Shown: positions 45,015 through 55,044 of the stretch, in pieces | Layout: every line of letters begins with the position of its first letter | Numbering within the stretch: the stretch's first letter is position 1 | Assembly: GCF_008065135.1 (NCBI RefSeq) | Contig: NZ_CP042914.1 | Location: 2,480,001 to 2,544,000, forward strand | Source of the DNA: Roseimaritima ulvae | GTDB taxonomy: Bacteria; Planctomycetota; Planctomycetia; Pirellulales; Pirellulaceae | DNA: 64,000 nt | Direction: 5' to 3' | Program-made: the position numbers and the translations under genes | Notes under the pieces: model-generated | What the model saw: the letters and a program-made list of their open reading frames with translations, nothing else | Databases searched by the model: none | Told to the model about the DNA's origin: nothing

Positions 45015-45055
45015 AAAAAAACCGGCTGTCACAGTTGTTCACCGTGACAACCGGT
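45015..45055 (-). terminator. Rho-independent terminator reading leftward
   Basis: A 12-bp stem (ACCGGCTGTCAC at 45021-45032 with GTGACAACCGGT at 45044-45055, one mismatch) and an 11-nt loop. On the minus strand it is followed by a run of six T (45015-45020). There is no T-run on the plus side, so it terminates minus-strand transcription. No annotated minus-strand gene exists between it and 45366. Confidence 0.75.
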
Positions 45056-45116
45056 CATATAGAATCCTTCGATCGTCGGCGGCAACAACGGAGCCGCTGG
45101 GAGAATGGCGAAAGCT

Positions 45117-45299
45117 TCAGCGTGCTTCTGCACAAGCCTTTAAGTTAGCTTTGGCCAGCCCGAAAATTGGTCCCTCTGCCGGTGATTGATCGAAGGAAAA
45201 GTGGGTTGAGGTTTCTTCCCACGTTTCTAATTCTAGACCCGCCTGGGCGGACAGCAAGGTAGTTCGTCCAGATCTACGCCCGTCAGCCACAGATTCCAC
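45117..45299 (-). CDS. Possible small protein or small RNA region upstream of the terminator
   Basis: A 60-codon GTG-started frame (begins MESVADGRRSGR) ends about 60 bases before the leftward terminator. There is no clear Shine-Dalgarno and no recognisable domain. It is listed because the terminator implies a minus-strand transcript here; a small RNA is at least as likely as a protein. The rest of the 45056-45366 stretch shows nothing else on the plus strand. Confidence 0.25.
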   Translation of the reverse strand: MESVADGRRSGRTTLLSAQAGLELETWEETSTHFSFDQSPAEGPIFGLAKANLKACAEAR

Positions 45300-45366
45300 A
45301 ACAAAATCTCGAATATTGCTATGCTAGACACCGCCCCCACGAAAACTTTCATCAAAATTTCCAAAC

Positions 45367-46500
45367 ATGCCTAAAAATCTATTGCTAGCGGGAATCCCTG
45401 CCGACAATCCCACCCTGTTTCGCGCCGTAGGAATGGCCGCCGGTGATCCCGCCGCTTGGGTTTCTCTCGACGGCCAATCCAAGCTGATCATTCGTGACAT
45501 CGAAGTCGACCGGGCTCGCGCGGCCGGCAAGAACGAACACGTGTTTTGTCCCGCTGATTTTACTCCCGCCGGAGGCCTGGATGCCGATCGCGCCACGGCC
45601 ACCGCACAGGCCGTCACCGAACTGCTCCGCCGCGAAGGCGTCCAACAGATCTCCGCCGATCGCTCGCTGCCTTTCATCTTCGCCTGGCATGTGATGCAAG
45701 CCGGGATCGAGTTGCAGTACGACGCCGACTTGGGGGTCCTCGAACGCCGGGTCAAATCGGAACAGGAAATCGAGTACCTGCAGAAGGCTCAGCGGATCAC
45801 CGAACAGGGCATGCAATTTCTCTGCCAGCGAATCGCTCGCTGCGATGCTGACGCTGAGGGCATTTTGCAGTTCGAGGGCCAACCTCTGACCAGTGAACGG
45901 GCCCGTGCGATGGCCGCCGCGTTTTTTCTCGAACACGGATTCACCATGGGCCACGGCGCGATCGTGGCCACGGCGCCCGAAGTGGCCGACTGCCATCACT
46001 CGGGTACCGGACCGCTGCGTAGCGGTGTGCCGGTCATCGTTGATTTGTTTCCCCAAGACTCCGCTACGCGTTATTGGGGCGACTGTACGCGGACCGTGGT
46101 CCATGGCACGCCCAGCGACAAAGTGGTGGCGATGCATCAAGCTGTGGTGGAAGCCAAGGCCGCCGGCATCGCTCAACTACATCCCGGCAACACCGCCGAA
46201 CAGGTTCATCAAGCGGTCATCGCCGTCCAACAGCAACACGGTTTTCGCTTGTCACGCGGGACGGTCAGCGACGATCCGACGATCCAGCACGGCACCGGTC
46301 ACGGCATCGGCTTGGAGGTGCATGAACCGATACTGTTGGACGACGGTGGCGGGCCGATCTTGGAAGGCGAAGTGTTTACGGTCGAACCCGGGCTGTATGG
46401 CCGCGTCGAAGGCGCGGTCCGCCTGGAAGACATGGTGCTGGTGACCAAAGATGGACCGCGCAACCTGAATCAACTGCCCGAAGGTCTCGATTGGTCGTAA
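45367..46500 (+). CDS. M24 family metallopeptidase (Xaa-Pro aminopeptidase-like)
   Basis: A 377-aa pita-bread-fold peptidase. All five metal ligands are visible: Asp in VIVDLFPQ, Asp in WGDCTRTVV, His in QHGTGHGIGLEVHE, Glu in FTVEPGLYG and Glu in VRLEDMVL. The catalytic His is in GAIVATAPEVADCHHS. The N-terminal ~140 residues form the creatinase-like N-domain. It probably removes N-terminal residues before Pro; creatinase-like substrates are not excluded. A family E repeat starts two bases past the stop codon. Confidence 0.9.
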   Translation: MPKNLLLAGIPADNPTLFRAVGMAAGDPAAWVSLDGQSKLIIRDIEVDRARAAGKNEHVFCPADFTPAGGLDADRATATAQAVTELLRREGVQQISADRSLPFIFAWHVMQAGIELQYDADLGVLERRVKSEQEIEYLQKAQRITEQGMQFLCQRIARCDADAEGILQFEGQPLTSERARAMAAAFFLEHGFTMGHGAIVATAPEVADCHHSGTGPLRSGVPVIVDLFPQDSATRYWGDCTRTVVHGTPSDKVVAMHQAVVEAKAAGIAQLHPGNTAEQVHQAVIAVQQQHGFRLSRGTVSDDPTIQHGTGHGIGLEVHEPILLDDGGGPILEGEVFTVEPGLYGRVEGAVRLEDMVLVTKDGPRNLNQLPEGLDWS

Positions 46501-46502
46501 TT

Positions 46503-46632
46503 GTAGGCCGGAACAAGCCGTGCGCAGTTCCGGCACGACCCCGCCTGCGGGTGTTTCGGTATCATTAAAGCACAATGCCGCTGCATGCCGGAACGGCGCA
46601 CGGCTTGTTCCGGCCTACTTGTTGCTTGAGAC
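46503..46632. repeat. Family E long REPIN, left flank of RAYT2
   Basis: About 130 bases: arms GTAGGCCGGAACAAGCCGTG and CACGGCTTGTTCCGGCCTAC, enclosing a GC-rich stem (CGACCCCGCCTGCGGGTG) and TATCATTAAAGCACAATGC. It is almost identical to the copy at 47211-47341 in the same orientation (direct repeats). Confidence 0.88.
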
Positions 46633-46638
46633 GACTGC

Positions 46639-47193
46639 GTGTCTGATTACCAACGCTATTTTGTACCGGGCGGGATGGTTTTCTTGACAATCGTTACGTA
46701 TGGCCGGCGACCGATTTTAACGACCGAGAATGGCCGGAAATTCCTCCGCTCGGCGATTACAACCGTCCGCAAAAAACGCCCGTTTAGCTTGTTTGCCACC
46801 TGCTTGTTACCGGACCATTGGCACTTGATTATGCACCTTCCCAAGGGAGACAAAGACTATTCGATGCGGGTAAAACGCATCAAGGAAGAATTCACTTGCC
46901 AATGGCGGCTAGCGGGTCTGCCTGAAGACCAAGTAACCGCGGCACAATCTGCCAAAGGAGAACGGGGAATATGGCAACCGCGTGCTTGGGAACATATGGT
47001 TCGCGACGAAGAGGATTTGGAACGCTGCGTTGATTACATTCATTGGAATCCACGTAAGCATGATTTGGTCCGCCGCGTTCAAGACTGGCCGTGGTCCTCA
47101 TTTCACCGCTTTGTTCGGATGGGACAATACGAACAAGAATGGGGAGGCACTGCGCCGAAGTCCATCCGCAACACAGACCAATGGGGTGAGTAG
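46639..47193 (+). CDS. REP-associated tyrosine transposase (RAYT), IS200/Y1-like, second type
   Basis: A 184-aa Y1 HUH protein. HxH motif in LLPDHWHLIMHLP (about residue 57), and the Tyr helix probably in CVDYIHWNPRKHDLV (about residue 136), followed by WPWSSFHRFV, a typical RAYT end. It differs clearly from the RAYT near 29.3 kb. GTG start 7 bases after the left family E REPIN. The right REPIN begins 17 bases after its stop. The arrangement REPIN-gene-REPIN suggests the unit could move or copy as one. Confidence 0.9.
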   Translation: MSDYQRYFVPGGMVFLTIVTYGRRPILTTENGRKFLRSAITTVRKKRPFSLFATCLLPDHWHLIMHLPKGDKDYSMRVKRIKEEFTCQWRLAGLPEDQVTAAQSAKGERGIWQPRAWEHMVRDEEDLERCVDYIHWNPRKHDLVRRVQDWPWSSFHRFVRMGQYEQEWGGTAPKSIRNTDQWGE

Positions 47194-47210
47194 ACGGCGT
47201 ACATATAGCC

Positions 47211-47341
47211 GTAGGCCGGAACAAACCGTGCGCCGTTCCGGCACGACCCCGCCTGCGGGTGTTTCGGTATCATTAAAGCACAATGCCGCTGCATGCCGGA
47301 ACGGCGCACGGCTTGTTCCGGCCTACTTGTTGCTTGAGACT
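47211..47341. repeat. Family E long REPIN, right flank of RAYT2
   Basis: Nearly identical to 46503-46632 (differences such as AAACCG/AAGCCG and GCCGTTC/GCAGTTC). It ends 7 bases before the start of the ABC permease gene, so it lies in that gene's leader. Confidence 0.88.
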
Positions 47342-47348
47342 GTTCTGT

Positions 47349-48983
47349 ATGTACGTGTTTGAAAATCCTGTTCTGCAACGTGAACTGTTGGTCAACCTCC
47401 GCACCGCGCGGGCGTTTTGGTTGTTGGCGTTATATCAATTGTTGCTGGCGGTGGTCGTATTGGTGGCCTGGCCCAGCGAAGAACGGTTGGACCTGACCGG
47501 CAACCCGCAATCGGCTCGCAAGCTGGTCGACTTGTTCTTTCTGGGACAGTATGTAATCGCGTCCTTGATGGCGCCCAGCTTTGCCGCCGGCGCCATCAGC
47601 GGCGAAAAAGAACGACGCACCTACGAAATGTTGTTGGCCAGTCCGCTGCGGCCGGGCGCGATTGTGCTGGGCAAAATGGTCGCTGCCCTGACGCACATCG
47701 GAATGTTGATTCTGGCTTCGCTGCCGATCATCGTGCTGTGTCTGCCGCTGGGCGGGATCAGCGTCTACGAAGTCGTGGCGGCGTACGTGGGACTGATCGT
47801 GTCGGTGGTGTTGTTCGGAGCCATCGGGATTGCGGCCAGCAGCTATTTTAAACGCACCAGTGCTTCGCTGGCGGTCAGTTATCTGGTGGTCCTGTCGCTG
47901 GTGTTGGTGGGGGTGCTGTTTTGGAAGTCGCTGGAATCGGATGCCGAGTTGCGGTTGAAACTGGCTTTGTTGGTGATCCCCGCCTACGGTTTGACGGCGA
48001 TGCTGTTGCTGTGTGGCAACGCCGCCGCGCGGATGCTGTATCCGCCCGACATGGGCAGTGAAGGCAAGGAGGTGGTAGACCTGGACAAAGAAGCCGAGCA
48101 GGCGGTGGGACTGGTGATTCAACGCGACCAGTTTCCCGATCGCTTGTTCGCCCCACCCAAGAAACAGCAATTGATGGCCGACGGGGTGAACCCGGTTTAT
48201 GACAAAGAGATTCACAGCGAGATCTTCAGTCAGGGCACGCTGATGTTGCGACTGGTGATCCAGATCAGCATGCTGTTGGCGATCCCGCTGATGGCTTGGC
48301 TGTTGTTCGCCCAGCCTTATCGCTGCGCTTGGTATGTGGTGTATGTGTTGGTCTTTAACATCCTGATCGGGCCGGTGTTTTTGGCCGGCAGCATGACCGG
48401 CGAACGCGAGCGGGAGACGCTGGATCTGTTGCTGACCACGGCGATTACCCCTTGGCAAATTCTGTGGGGCAAGTTGGTCGTTGGGTTTCGCGTGTCTGCG
48501 GTGCTGACCAGCTTCTTGTTGTGGCCCTTGCTGCTGGGCGGATTGATGGTCAGCGATTTCTGGAGCAATTGGTTGGCGTTGTGCTTGCTCTTTGCAATCG
48601 TCGTTATGACCTGTGTGACCAACTCGGTCGTCGCCATGTTCTGCAGCGTGTTTGCTCGCAAGACATCGATCAGTCTGATGAGCACCTATTCGATTTTATT
48701 GGTGATCTACGCCGCTCCGGTGGCCCTGACGCTGTTGTTCCAAATCTTGGACTTCCAGGAATCCACGGTCGCCTGGGCGCAGTGGCTGGGGATCGCCAGT
48801 CCTTTTAACGCAGCGTTTGCGATGCCCCTGGATGCCCAATTGACCACCGAAAAGACGTTACCGGCGAATGTCGGCAATCTGGCTTTGGTGGTCGGCTATT
48901 TTGTGGCATCGGTGGTCGCCAACGTCCTGCTGATGCTGGGCATCGTGTGGCGACTAGCTGCCCGCGTGCGGTTTGGAGACTGA
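47349..48983 (+). CDS. ABC-2 type transporter permease with internally duplicated halves
   Basis: A 544-aa integral membrane protein with about 12 helices. The two halves repeat the same signature: SGEKERRTYEMLLASPLRPG near residue 85 and TGERERETLDLLLTTAITPW near residue 345, each followed by a KLV/KMV transmembrane helix. This marks a fusion of two ABC2_membrane units. ABC-2 permeases export drugs, polysaccharides or lipids with a partner ATPase; no ATP-binding gene is adjacent. The start at 47349 was chosen because the upstream frame runs through the repeat. Confidence 0.85.
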   Translation: MYVFENPVLQRELLVNLRTARAFWLLALYQLLLAVVVLVAWPSEERLDLTGNPQSARKLVDLFFLGQYVIASLMAPSFAAGAISGEKERRTYEMLLASPLRPGAIVLGKMVAALTHIGMLILASLPIIVLCLPLGGISVYEVVAAYVGLIVSVVLFGAIGIAASSYFKRTSASLAVSYLVVLSLVLVGVLFWKSLESDAELRLKLALLVIPAYGLTAMLLLCGNAAARMLYPPDMGSEGKEVVDLDKEAEQAVGLVIQRDQFPDRLFAPPKKQQLMADGVNPVYDKEIHSEIFSQGTLMLRLVIQISMLLAIPLMAWLLFAQPYRCAWYVVYVLVFNILIGPVFLAGSMTGERERETLDLLLTTAITPWQILWGKLVVGFRVSAVLTSFLLWPLLLGGLMVSDFWSNWLALCLLFAIVVMTCVTNSVVAMFCSVFARKTSISLMSTYSILLVIYAAPVALTLLFQILDFQESTVAWAQWLGIASPFNAAFAMPLDAQLTTEKTLPANVGNLALVVGYFVASVVANVLLMLGIVWRLAARVRFGD

Positions 48984-50474
48984 CCCGGTGATTTCAAAGT
49001 CGATGCTGGACTGACCGTATTTCTTACCCTTCATGTCTTCCAGCGTCAGTTCTAAGCGATACTTGCCAGCCGCCAACTGGCTGGGTAAGTGCATGATATA
49101 GCCGATGAAGTAGTCGCGGCGGTAGTTGTTGCAGATCTGTTGGTCGGCGGGAAGGACTCTTTGAAACAGCCGTTTGCCGGAGGCGTCAAAGATCTCGTAC
49201 GAGCCCTGGAATTGGGTTTCGTAGCCGGTGCTCAGTCGTTCGGCCGCAAAGCCATCAACTTCGCTGTACAGGATCACCTGTTGGCCGGCTTGAAAACGAG
49301 TGGACTCGAAGGGCGTGATCCGTCCAAACGATTCGACTTCGGTGCAGAAGGCCAGCGAGCGAACTTCCAGCGTTCCGGTGGCAGCCGCCATGTGACTGGT
49401 GGCTTCGCGCAGGTGCGGCAGCGCGGCGGACCAGCGACGTTGCGGTACCGGATGCCCCTGTGGGTCGATGGCCGTCCACAGAGCCAGCAATTGGTTTCGC
49501 AGATATTCCTGTTCGCTGCTGCCCATGCCCTCCACCGGTTCGAGCGCTTCATCGATCCGTCCGCTGAGCATCAGCAGCGTGCGGTAGCGGATATGGTGTC
49601 GCAGCAGGGCCGCGTCATTTCCATCTTCAGGCAGTTCGGCAAACCGTTTGGATAATTCCGACAGCAGTTTCTGTTCGCTCCACTGCGGTGCAGCGTCTGC
49701 GACCGCCTTGGCAGCTTCGGGCGTGTTGGACGTCTTGGGCGTGTTCTCGGACGGTTGGCTGTCGGCGTCGGTGTGGGCCGCGTTGCCAGCGGCAAGTTGT
49801 TCGGTGACCGAGTCGGAGTCGAGCAGTGGTACGGCGGTGGGCGTCGGAGCATCGGGAGAGCTCGGCGCGGCGGGGCGTCGCGCATCGGCAGCTTCACTAG
49901 TCGACTCGCTGTGAGAAGCCGGCATCACGAATTGGGACTGATTGTCTGCAAATGGGGCTTCGATTGCGGCGGCTTCGGCTTCGGCAGCAAAGGGATCGTG
50001 GTCCAGTTCGGCTCGCGTGGGCAGATCCGGCAAAGGCGTGACTTCGATGTCGGCCTGCTGGGCGGCATGCATGCGACGTCGAGCGGCTTCGAGTACCCGC
50101 GGGTCGGCATCGCGGAAAGCTTCGAGCAACTGTTGCTGTTCTTGTTTGCTAGGTTGCTGGGCGCTCGCTGGTTGAACGGCCAGGGATTGCCCATCGTCAC
50201 TGATCGAAGCGGTTGCGGATCCCTGGGAAGTGGCTGAATTTCGCACGGCGGCGGAAGCTTGTGCGGCCGAAGCTTGTGCGGCAGACGTATCGTCGGTGGG
50301 CAGTTTTTTGCTGTAAGCCAAGCGGGTTCGGGGCACCTCGGCCTGTTCGACAGCCCCGGTAGGCCGTTGCGTGACCTGGATCGATCCATCGGCCTGGGGC
50401 GTTCGGCAACCGCTGATGACGGCTAACGTCCAACTACAACAAACAACCGACAGAAATTTTCCGCTGGCGTGCAT
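48954..50474 (-). CDS. Lipoprotein of unknown function with Ala/Asp-rich linker
   Basis: A 506-aa protein. The N-terminus MHASGKFLSVVCCSWTLAVI with lipobox (VISGC) indicates a lipoprotein. Residues ~25-270 are low-complexity and rich in Ala, Ser, Glu and Pro. The C-terminal ~230 residues form a folded domain (LLSELSKRFAELPEDGND, ALWTAIDPQGHPVPQRRW, VILYSEVDGFAAERL, YRLELTLEDMKGKKYGQSSIDFEITG), the last part beta-sandwich-like. It overlaps the end of the ABC permease gene by 30 bases, convergently. Start at 50474 is set by the signal sequence. No family is recognised. Confidence 0.75.
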   Translation of the reverse strand: MHASGKFLSVVCCSWTLAVISGCRTPQADGSIQVTQRPTGAVEQAEVPRTRLAYSKKLPTDDTSAAQASAAQASAAVRNSATSQGSATASISDDGQSLAVQPASAQQPSKQEQQQLLEAFRDADPRVLEAARRRMHAAQQADIEVTPLPDLPTRAELDHDPFAAEAEAAAIEAPFADNQSQFVMPASHSESTSEAADARRPAAPSSPDAPTPTAVPLLDSDSVTEQLAAGNAAHTDADSQPSENTPKTSNTPEAAKAVADAAPQWSEQKLLSELSKRFAELPEDGNDAALLRHHIRYRTLLMLSGRIDEALEPVEGMGSSEQEYLRNQLLALWTAIDPQGHPVPQRRWSAALPHLREATSHMAAATGTLEVRSLAFCTEVESFGRITPFESTRFQAGQQVILYSEVDGFAAERLSTGYETQFQGSYEIFDASGKRLFQRVLPADQQICNNYRRDYFIGYIMHLPSQLAAGKYRLELTLEDMKGKKYGQSSIDFEITGSVSKPHAGS

Positions 50475-50557
50475 CCGTGCCTCGCGCAGTGTGGGGAGTG
50501 AGCAATGAAAACGGAGATTAGAGCAAGCGATGGAAGCAATCAATAGCAACCGATTCA

Positions 50558-50584
50558 CCGTAGCCGAAGTCGCCAGACTTTGGA
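50558..50584 (+). repeat. Single family B REP unit
   Basis: CCGTAGCCGAAGTCGCCAGA then CTTTGG, in the 310-base gap between the lipoprotein and the desaturase starts. Both genes diverge from this gap, so it sits in a promoter region. Nothing else was recognised in 50585-50784. Confidence 0.75.
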
Positions 50585-50784
50585 CAACCGCCCCGTCTCT
50601 GCAATCCCCGCCGCTCCCCAATCAACCCAGCCGATTTTCCCTATACCCTCATTGGGGTGGTGGGAGTATGTTAGGGAACCACTATGATGCCCGCTTGAAT
50701 GGCAACTGGGCCGTCTCTCTCCACTTTGGTAAGGATGCCGTCCGCTGGCCGGGCCGCGGAGTGCATTTTAAAGGAATCGCAACG

Positions 50785-51750
50785 ATGGCAGTTGATGCCC
50801 CCACGCAACCTGAATCGACACCGTCCGAGGTCCATGAAGCCGAATCCACCGCGCGCTCGGTGGCCGGGGCGATTCGCTGGGATTACTTCCTTCCTTTCGT
50901 CATTTTGCACGTTCTGACGCTGTTGATTTTCGTGCCCTGGTTTTTTTCCTGGACGGGCGTGATCGCATTTACAGCAGGCGTGGTGGTGTTCGGACAGATG
51001 GCGATTCCGATCGGGTATCACCGCCTGTTGACCCACCACAGCTTCCGCACTCCCAAATGGTTTGAACGGATTTTGGTGACGTTGGCCATGTGCTCCGCTC
51101 AGGAGACCCCGGCGCACTGGGTGGCTTGGCATCGCATGCACCATACGCATTCCGACAAGCCGCACGATCCCCACTCACCGCGGCAAGGTTTTATGTGGGC
51201 GCACGTTCGGTGGTTGGTTCACGAAAGCCGCACGCGGGAAGAGTTGTTTGCGATGTACAAAAAGTATGCTCGCGACATTTTGTCCGACCCTTATTATCGC
51301 TGGATCGAGCGTGTTCCGGCGACGGCCGGGGTGTTGTATCTGGTGCATGCGGTGATCTACCTGCTGGTCACCGCCGCCATTTGCTGGGCGGTGTACGACA
51401 GCACTTCGGAAGCGGTCCGCATGACGGCCAGCGTTTTTGTATGGGGCGTCGTGGCTCGCACGGTTTGGGTTTGGCACATCACCTGGTCGGTCAATTCGCT
51501 CAGCCATGTGTTCGGATACCGCAATTACGAAACCTCCGATGACAGCCGCAACAATTGGCTGGTGACGCTGCTGACCGCCGGCGAAGGCTGGCACAACAAC
51601 CACCATGCCGACCCCGCTAGCGCTTCGGTGCAACACCGCTGGTGGGAAATCGATTTGAACTATTACGTGATCCGGCTGTGGGGCATGATGGGGTTGGCCA
51701 CACATATCATTCGCCCGCGAATCAAACGCAAAGGGCAAAGCTTGCCCTAA
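50785..51750 (+). CDS. Membrane acyl-CoA/fatty-acid desaturase (three His-box type)
   Basis: A 321-aa membrane di-iron desaturase. The three histidine boxes are complete: HRLLTHHSF, HRMHHTHSDKPHDPHSP and EGWHNNHHADP, separated by hydrophobic helices (FVILHVLTLLIFVPWFFSW, VLYLVHAVIYLLVTAAICW). It introduces a double bond, usually delta-9, into acyl chains, using O2. The ATG at 50785 has AAGGA 9 bases upstream; the frame extends through a REP unit further left but has no domain there. Confidence 0.9.
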   Translation: MAVDAPTQPESTPSEVHEAESTARSVAGAIRWDYFLPFVILHVLTLLIFVPWFFSWTGVIAFTAGVVVFGQMAIPIGYHRLLTHHSFRTPKWFERILVTLAMCSAQETPAHWVAWHRMHHTHSDKPHDPHSPRQGFMWAHVRWLVHESRTREELFAMYKKYARDILSDPYYRWIERVPATAGVLYLVHAVIYLLVTAAICWAVYDSTSEAVRMTASVFVWGVVARTVWVWHITWSVNSLSHVFGYRNYETSDDSRNNWLVTLLTAGEGWHNNHHADPASASVQHRWWEIDLNYYVIRLWGMMGLATHIIRPRIKRKGQSLP

Positions 51751-51761
51751 CGAAGCATCGC

Positions 51762-51788
51762 CGTAGCTACGCTCGCCAGAGCGTGGGA
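51762..51788. repeat. REP-like hairpin, family D
   Basis: CGTAGCTACGCTCGCCAGAG then CGTGGGA, in the 304-base gap between desaturase and ribulokinase. A diverged partner (CCACCGTCTGGCGACGGTAG at about 51938-51960) makes a REPIN-like pair. No gene seen. Confidence 0.6.
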
Positions 51789-52054
51789 GCGCCGCGGACG
51801 GAATTTCACGCCAGGCTCCTCACCACCCTTTGCTTAGCTGCGGAGCGGCTGCTGCTCAGCTATCGCTTCCAGTTCCGCACAACAACGTGCGCTTGCCAAC
51901 TTGGCCATAACCCCAAATCTTTTGGCAGTCCGCGCCCCCACCGTCTGGCGACGGTAGCTACGGTGCGCTGGCAGTCAAGATTCGTTAGAATTGCCGCCTG
52001 CTTGATCTAGCCAGTGCTGGGAAGCCCCTTGGAAAACAGAACGTGAGGTTGAGG

Positions 52055-53658
52055 ATGGGTAGGACGACGGTCGCTTTAGGATTGGACTTTGGAACCGAAT
52101 CGGTTCGTGCGCTATTAATCGACACCGAGGGCACACAGCGTGGAATCGGACAAGCCGATTATGCCCATGGTCAGATCGTGGACCGATTACCGGACTCGGA
52201 TGCCTACCTGCCGGAGCGATATGCCTTGCAGGCTCCCGGCGACTGGATCGATTCGGCGGCCGACGCCATCGCCGCGGCCATGCGTGAAGCGGGTCTGCCG
52301 GCCGAAGCCATCGTCGGCATCGGCGTCGATTTTACCAGCTGTACGATGCTGCCGACGCGGGCCGACGGCACGCCGCTATGTTGTTTAGAGCCATTTCAGA
52401 AAACTCCCCTGGCTTGGCCCAAATTATGGAAACATCATGGCGCGCTCGAACAGACCGAACACATGAACGCGGTGGCTCGTCAACGCGACGAATCGTTCTT
52501 GAATCGCTATGGCGGCACGATTGGACTGGAGTGGTTCTTTCCAAAAATGCTGGAGACCATCGATCACGCGCCGCTGGTCGCCGAGGCGGCCGAGGTGTGG
52601 TTGGAAGCCGGCGATTGGTTCGTCTGGCAACTGGTGGGCGGACCAGCCGAAAGCTTAACGCGATCGACCTGCCAGGCCGGCTATAAAGCCATGTGGTCAT
52701 CCACCGAGGGCTACCCTTCGCAGGAGTATTTTGCCGCTGTGAACCTGCGCTTGGCCGAGGCCGTGGCCAATCGGCTGCCTGGCGTGATGCGGGCCCCCGG
52801 CGAATCGGCTGGCGGCTTGTCCGCTGCGATGGCCGAACGTTTCGGGTTGGTCGCCGGTACGCCGGTGTCGACGGCGATCATCGATGCCCACGCCGCGGTG
52901 CCCGGCGTGGGAGCCGCCGAACCAGGAGCCTTGGTGATGGTGCTGGGGACCAGCAGCTGCCATATGTTGAACGCCGCTGAGCTGCGGGAGGTGCCGGGCG
53001 TGGCCGGAGTGGTCGAAGGCGGGATCCTGCCGGGACTGTTCGGGTACGAAACCGGCCAGGCGGCCGTTGGCGACGCGTTCGCGTGGCTGCGACGACTGCT
53101 GGGATTGGACTCCTTCGACACGCTGGCCGCCGAGGCGATGCAGTTGCCGCCAGGGGCCGAAGGCGTGCGTTGCCTGGACTGGATGAACGGCTGCCGCACG
53201 CCGCTGATGGACGGCAGCCTGCGAGGACGGTTTGCCGGTCTGGGACTGAATCACGGACCCGCTCACCTGTACCTGGCGCTGATGGAAGCCTCCGCATTCG
53301 GACTCCGCTGGATCGTCGAACTGTTGCGCGACCACGGCGTGCCGATCAACCGCGTGATCGCCACCGGCGGCTTGCCGCACCACAACCGCGCCTTTGTCGA
53401 AGTGTATGCCGACGTGCTGAATACGGACATCGAAGTCCATCCGTCCAGCCAGGGACCGGCCACCGGTGCGGCGGTGCTGGGCATGATCGCCGCGGGCCCC
53501 CAGGCAACCGGATTCGCCACCGTCGCCGATGCGGCCGCTGCCATGGCGGACGTCCCAGCGGCCGATCGCGATGTCCTTCACCCGCGATCGGAACGAGCGG
53601 CGGCGTATGATGATCTATATGCCGAATACCGCCGCTGGGCAGACGACGTGGTGAAGTC

Positions 53659-53662
<4 letters not shown>
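52055..53662 (+). CDS. araB: Ribulokinase (FGGY sugar kinase)
   Basis: A 535-aa FGGY kinase, AraB type. [19 protein letters not shown] (ATP phosphate loop 1), [23 protein letters not shown] (AraB-like second phosphate motif) and [21 protein letters not shown] (adenine site) are all there. It phosphorylates L-ribulose or a related ketopentose; no araA/araD is adjacent, so the sugar is not certain. The ATG at 52055 has GAGG just upstream and matches the domain start better than the GTG at 52043. The next gene starts in its stop (ATGA). Confidence 0.9.

Positions 53663-55040
<1,378 letters not shown>

Positions 55041-55044
<4 letters not shown>

Noticed and set aside
47283-47348. Upstream start for the ABC permease
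   Set aside because: The additional 22 codons are translated repeat sequence (family E REPIN); ATG 47349 fits the hydrophobic start.
50530-50784. N-terminal extension of the desaturase
   Set aside because: The upstream frame starts inside a REP unit and contains no signal or domain; the ATG at 50785 has a good ribosome-binding site.
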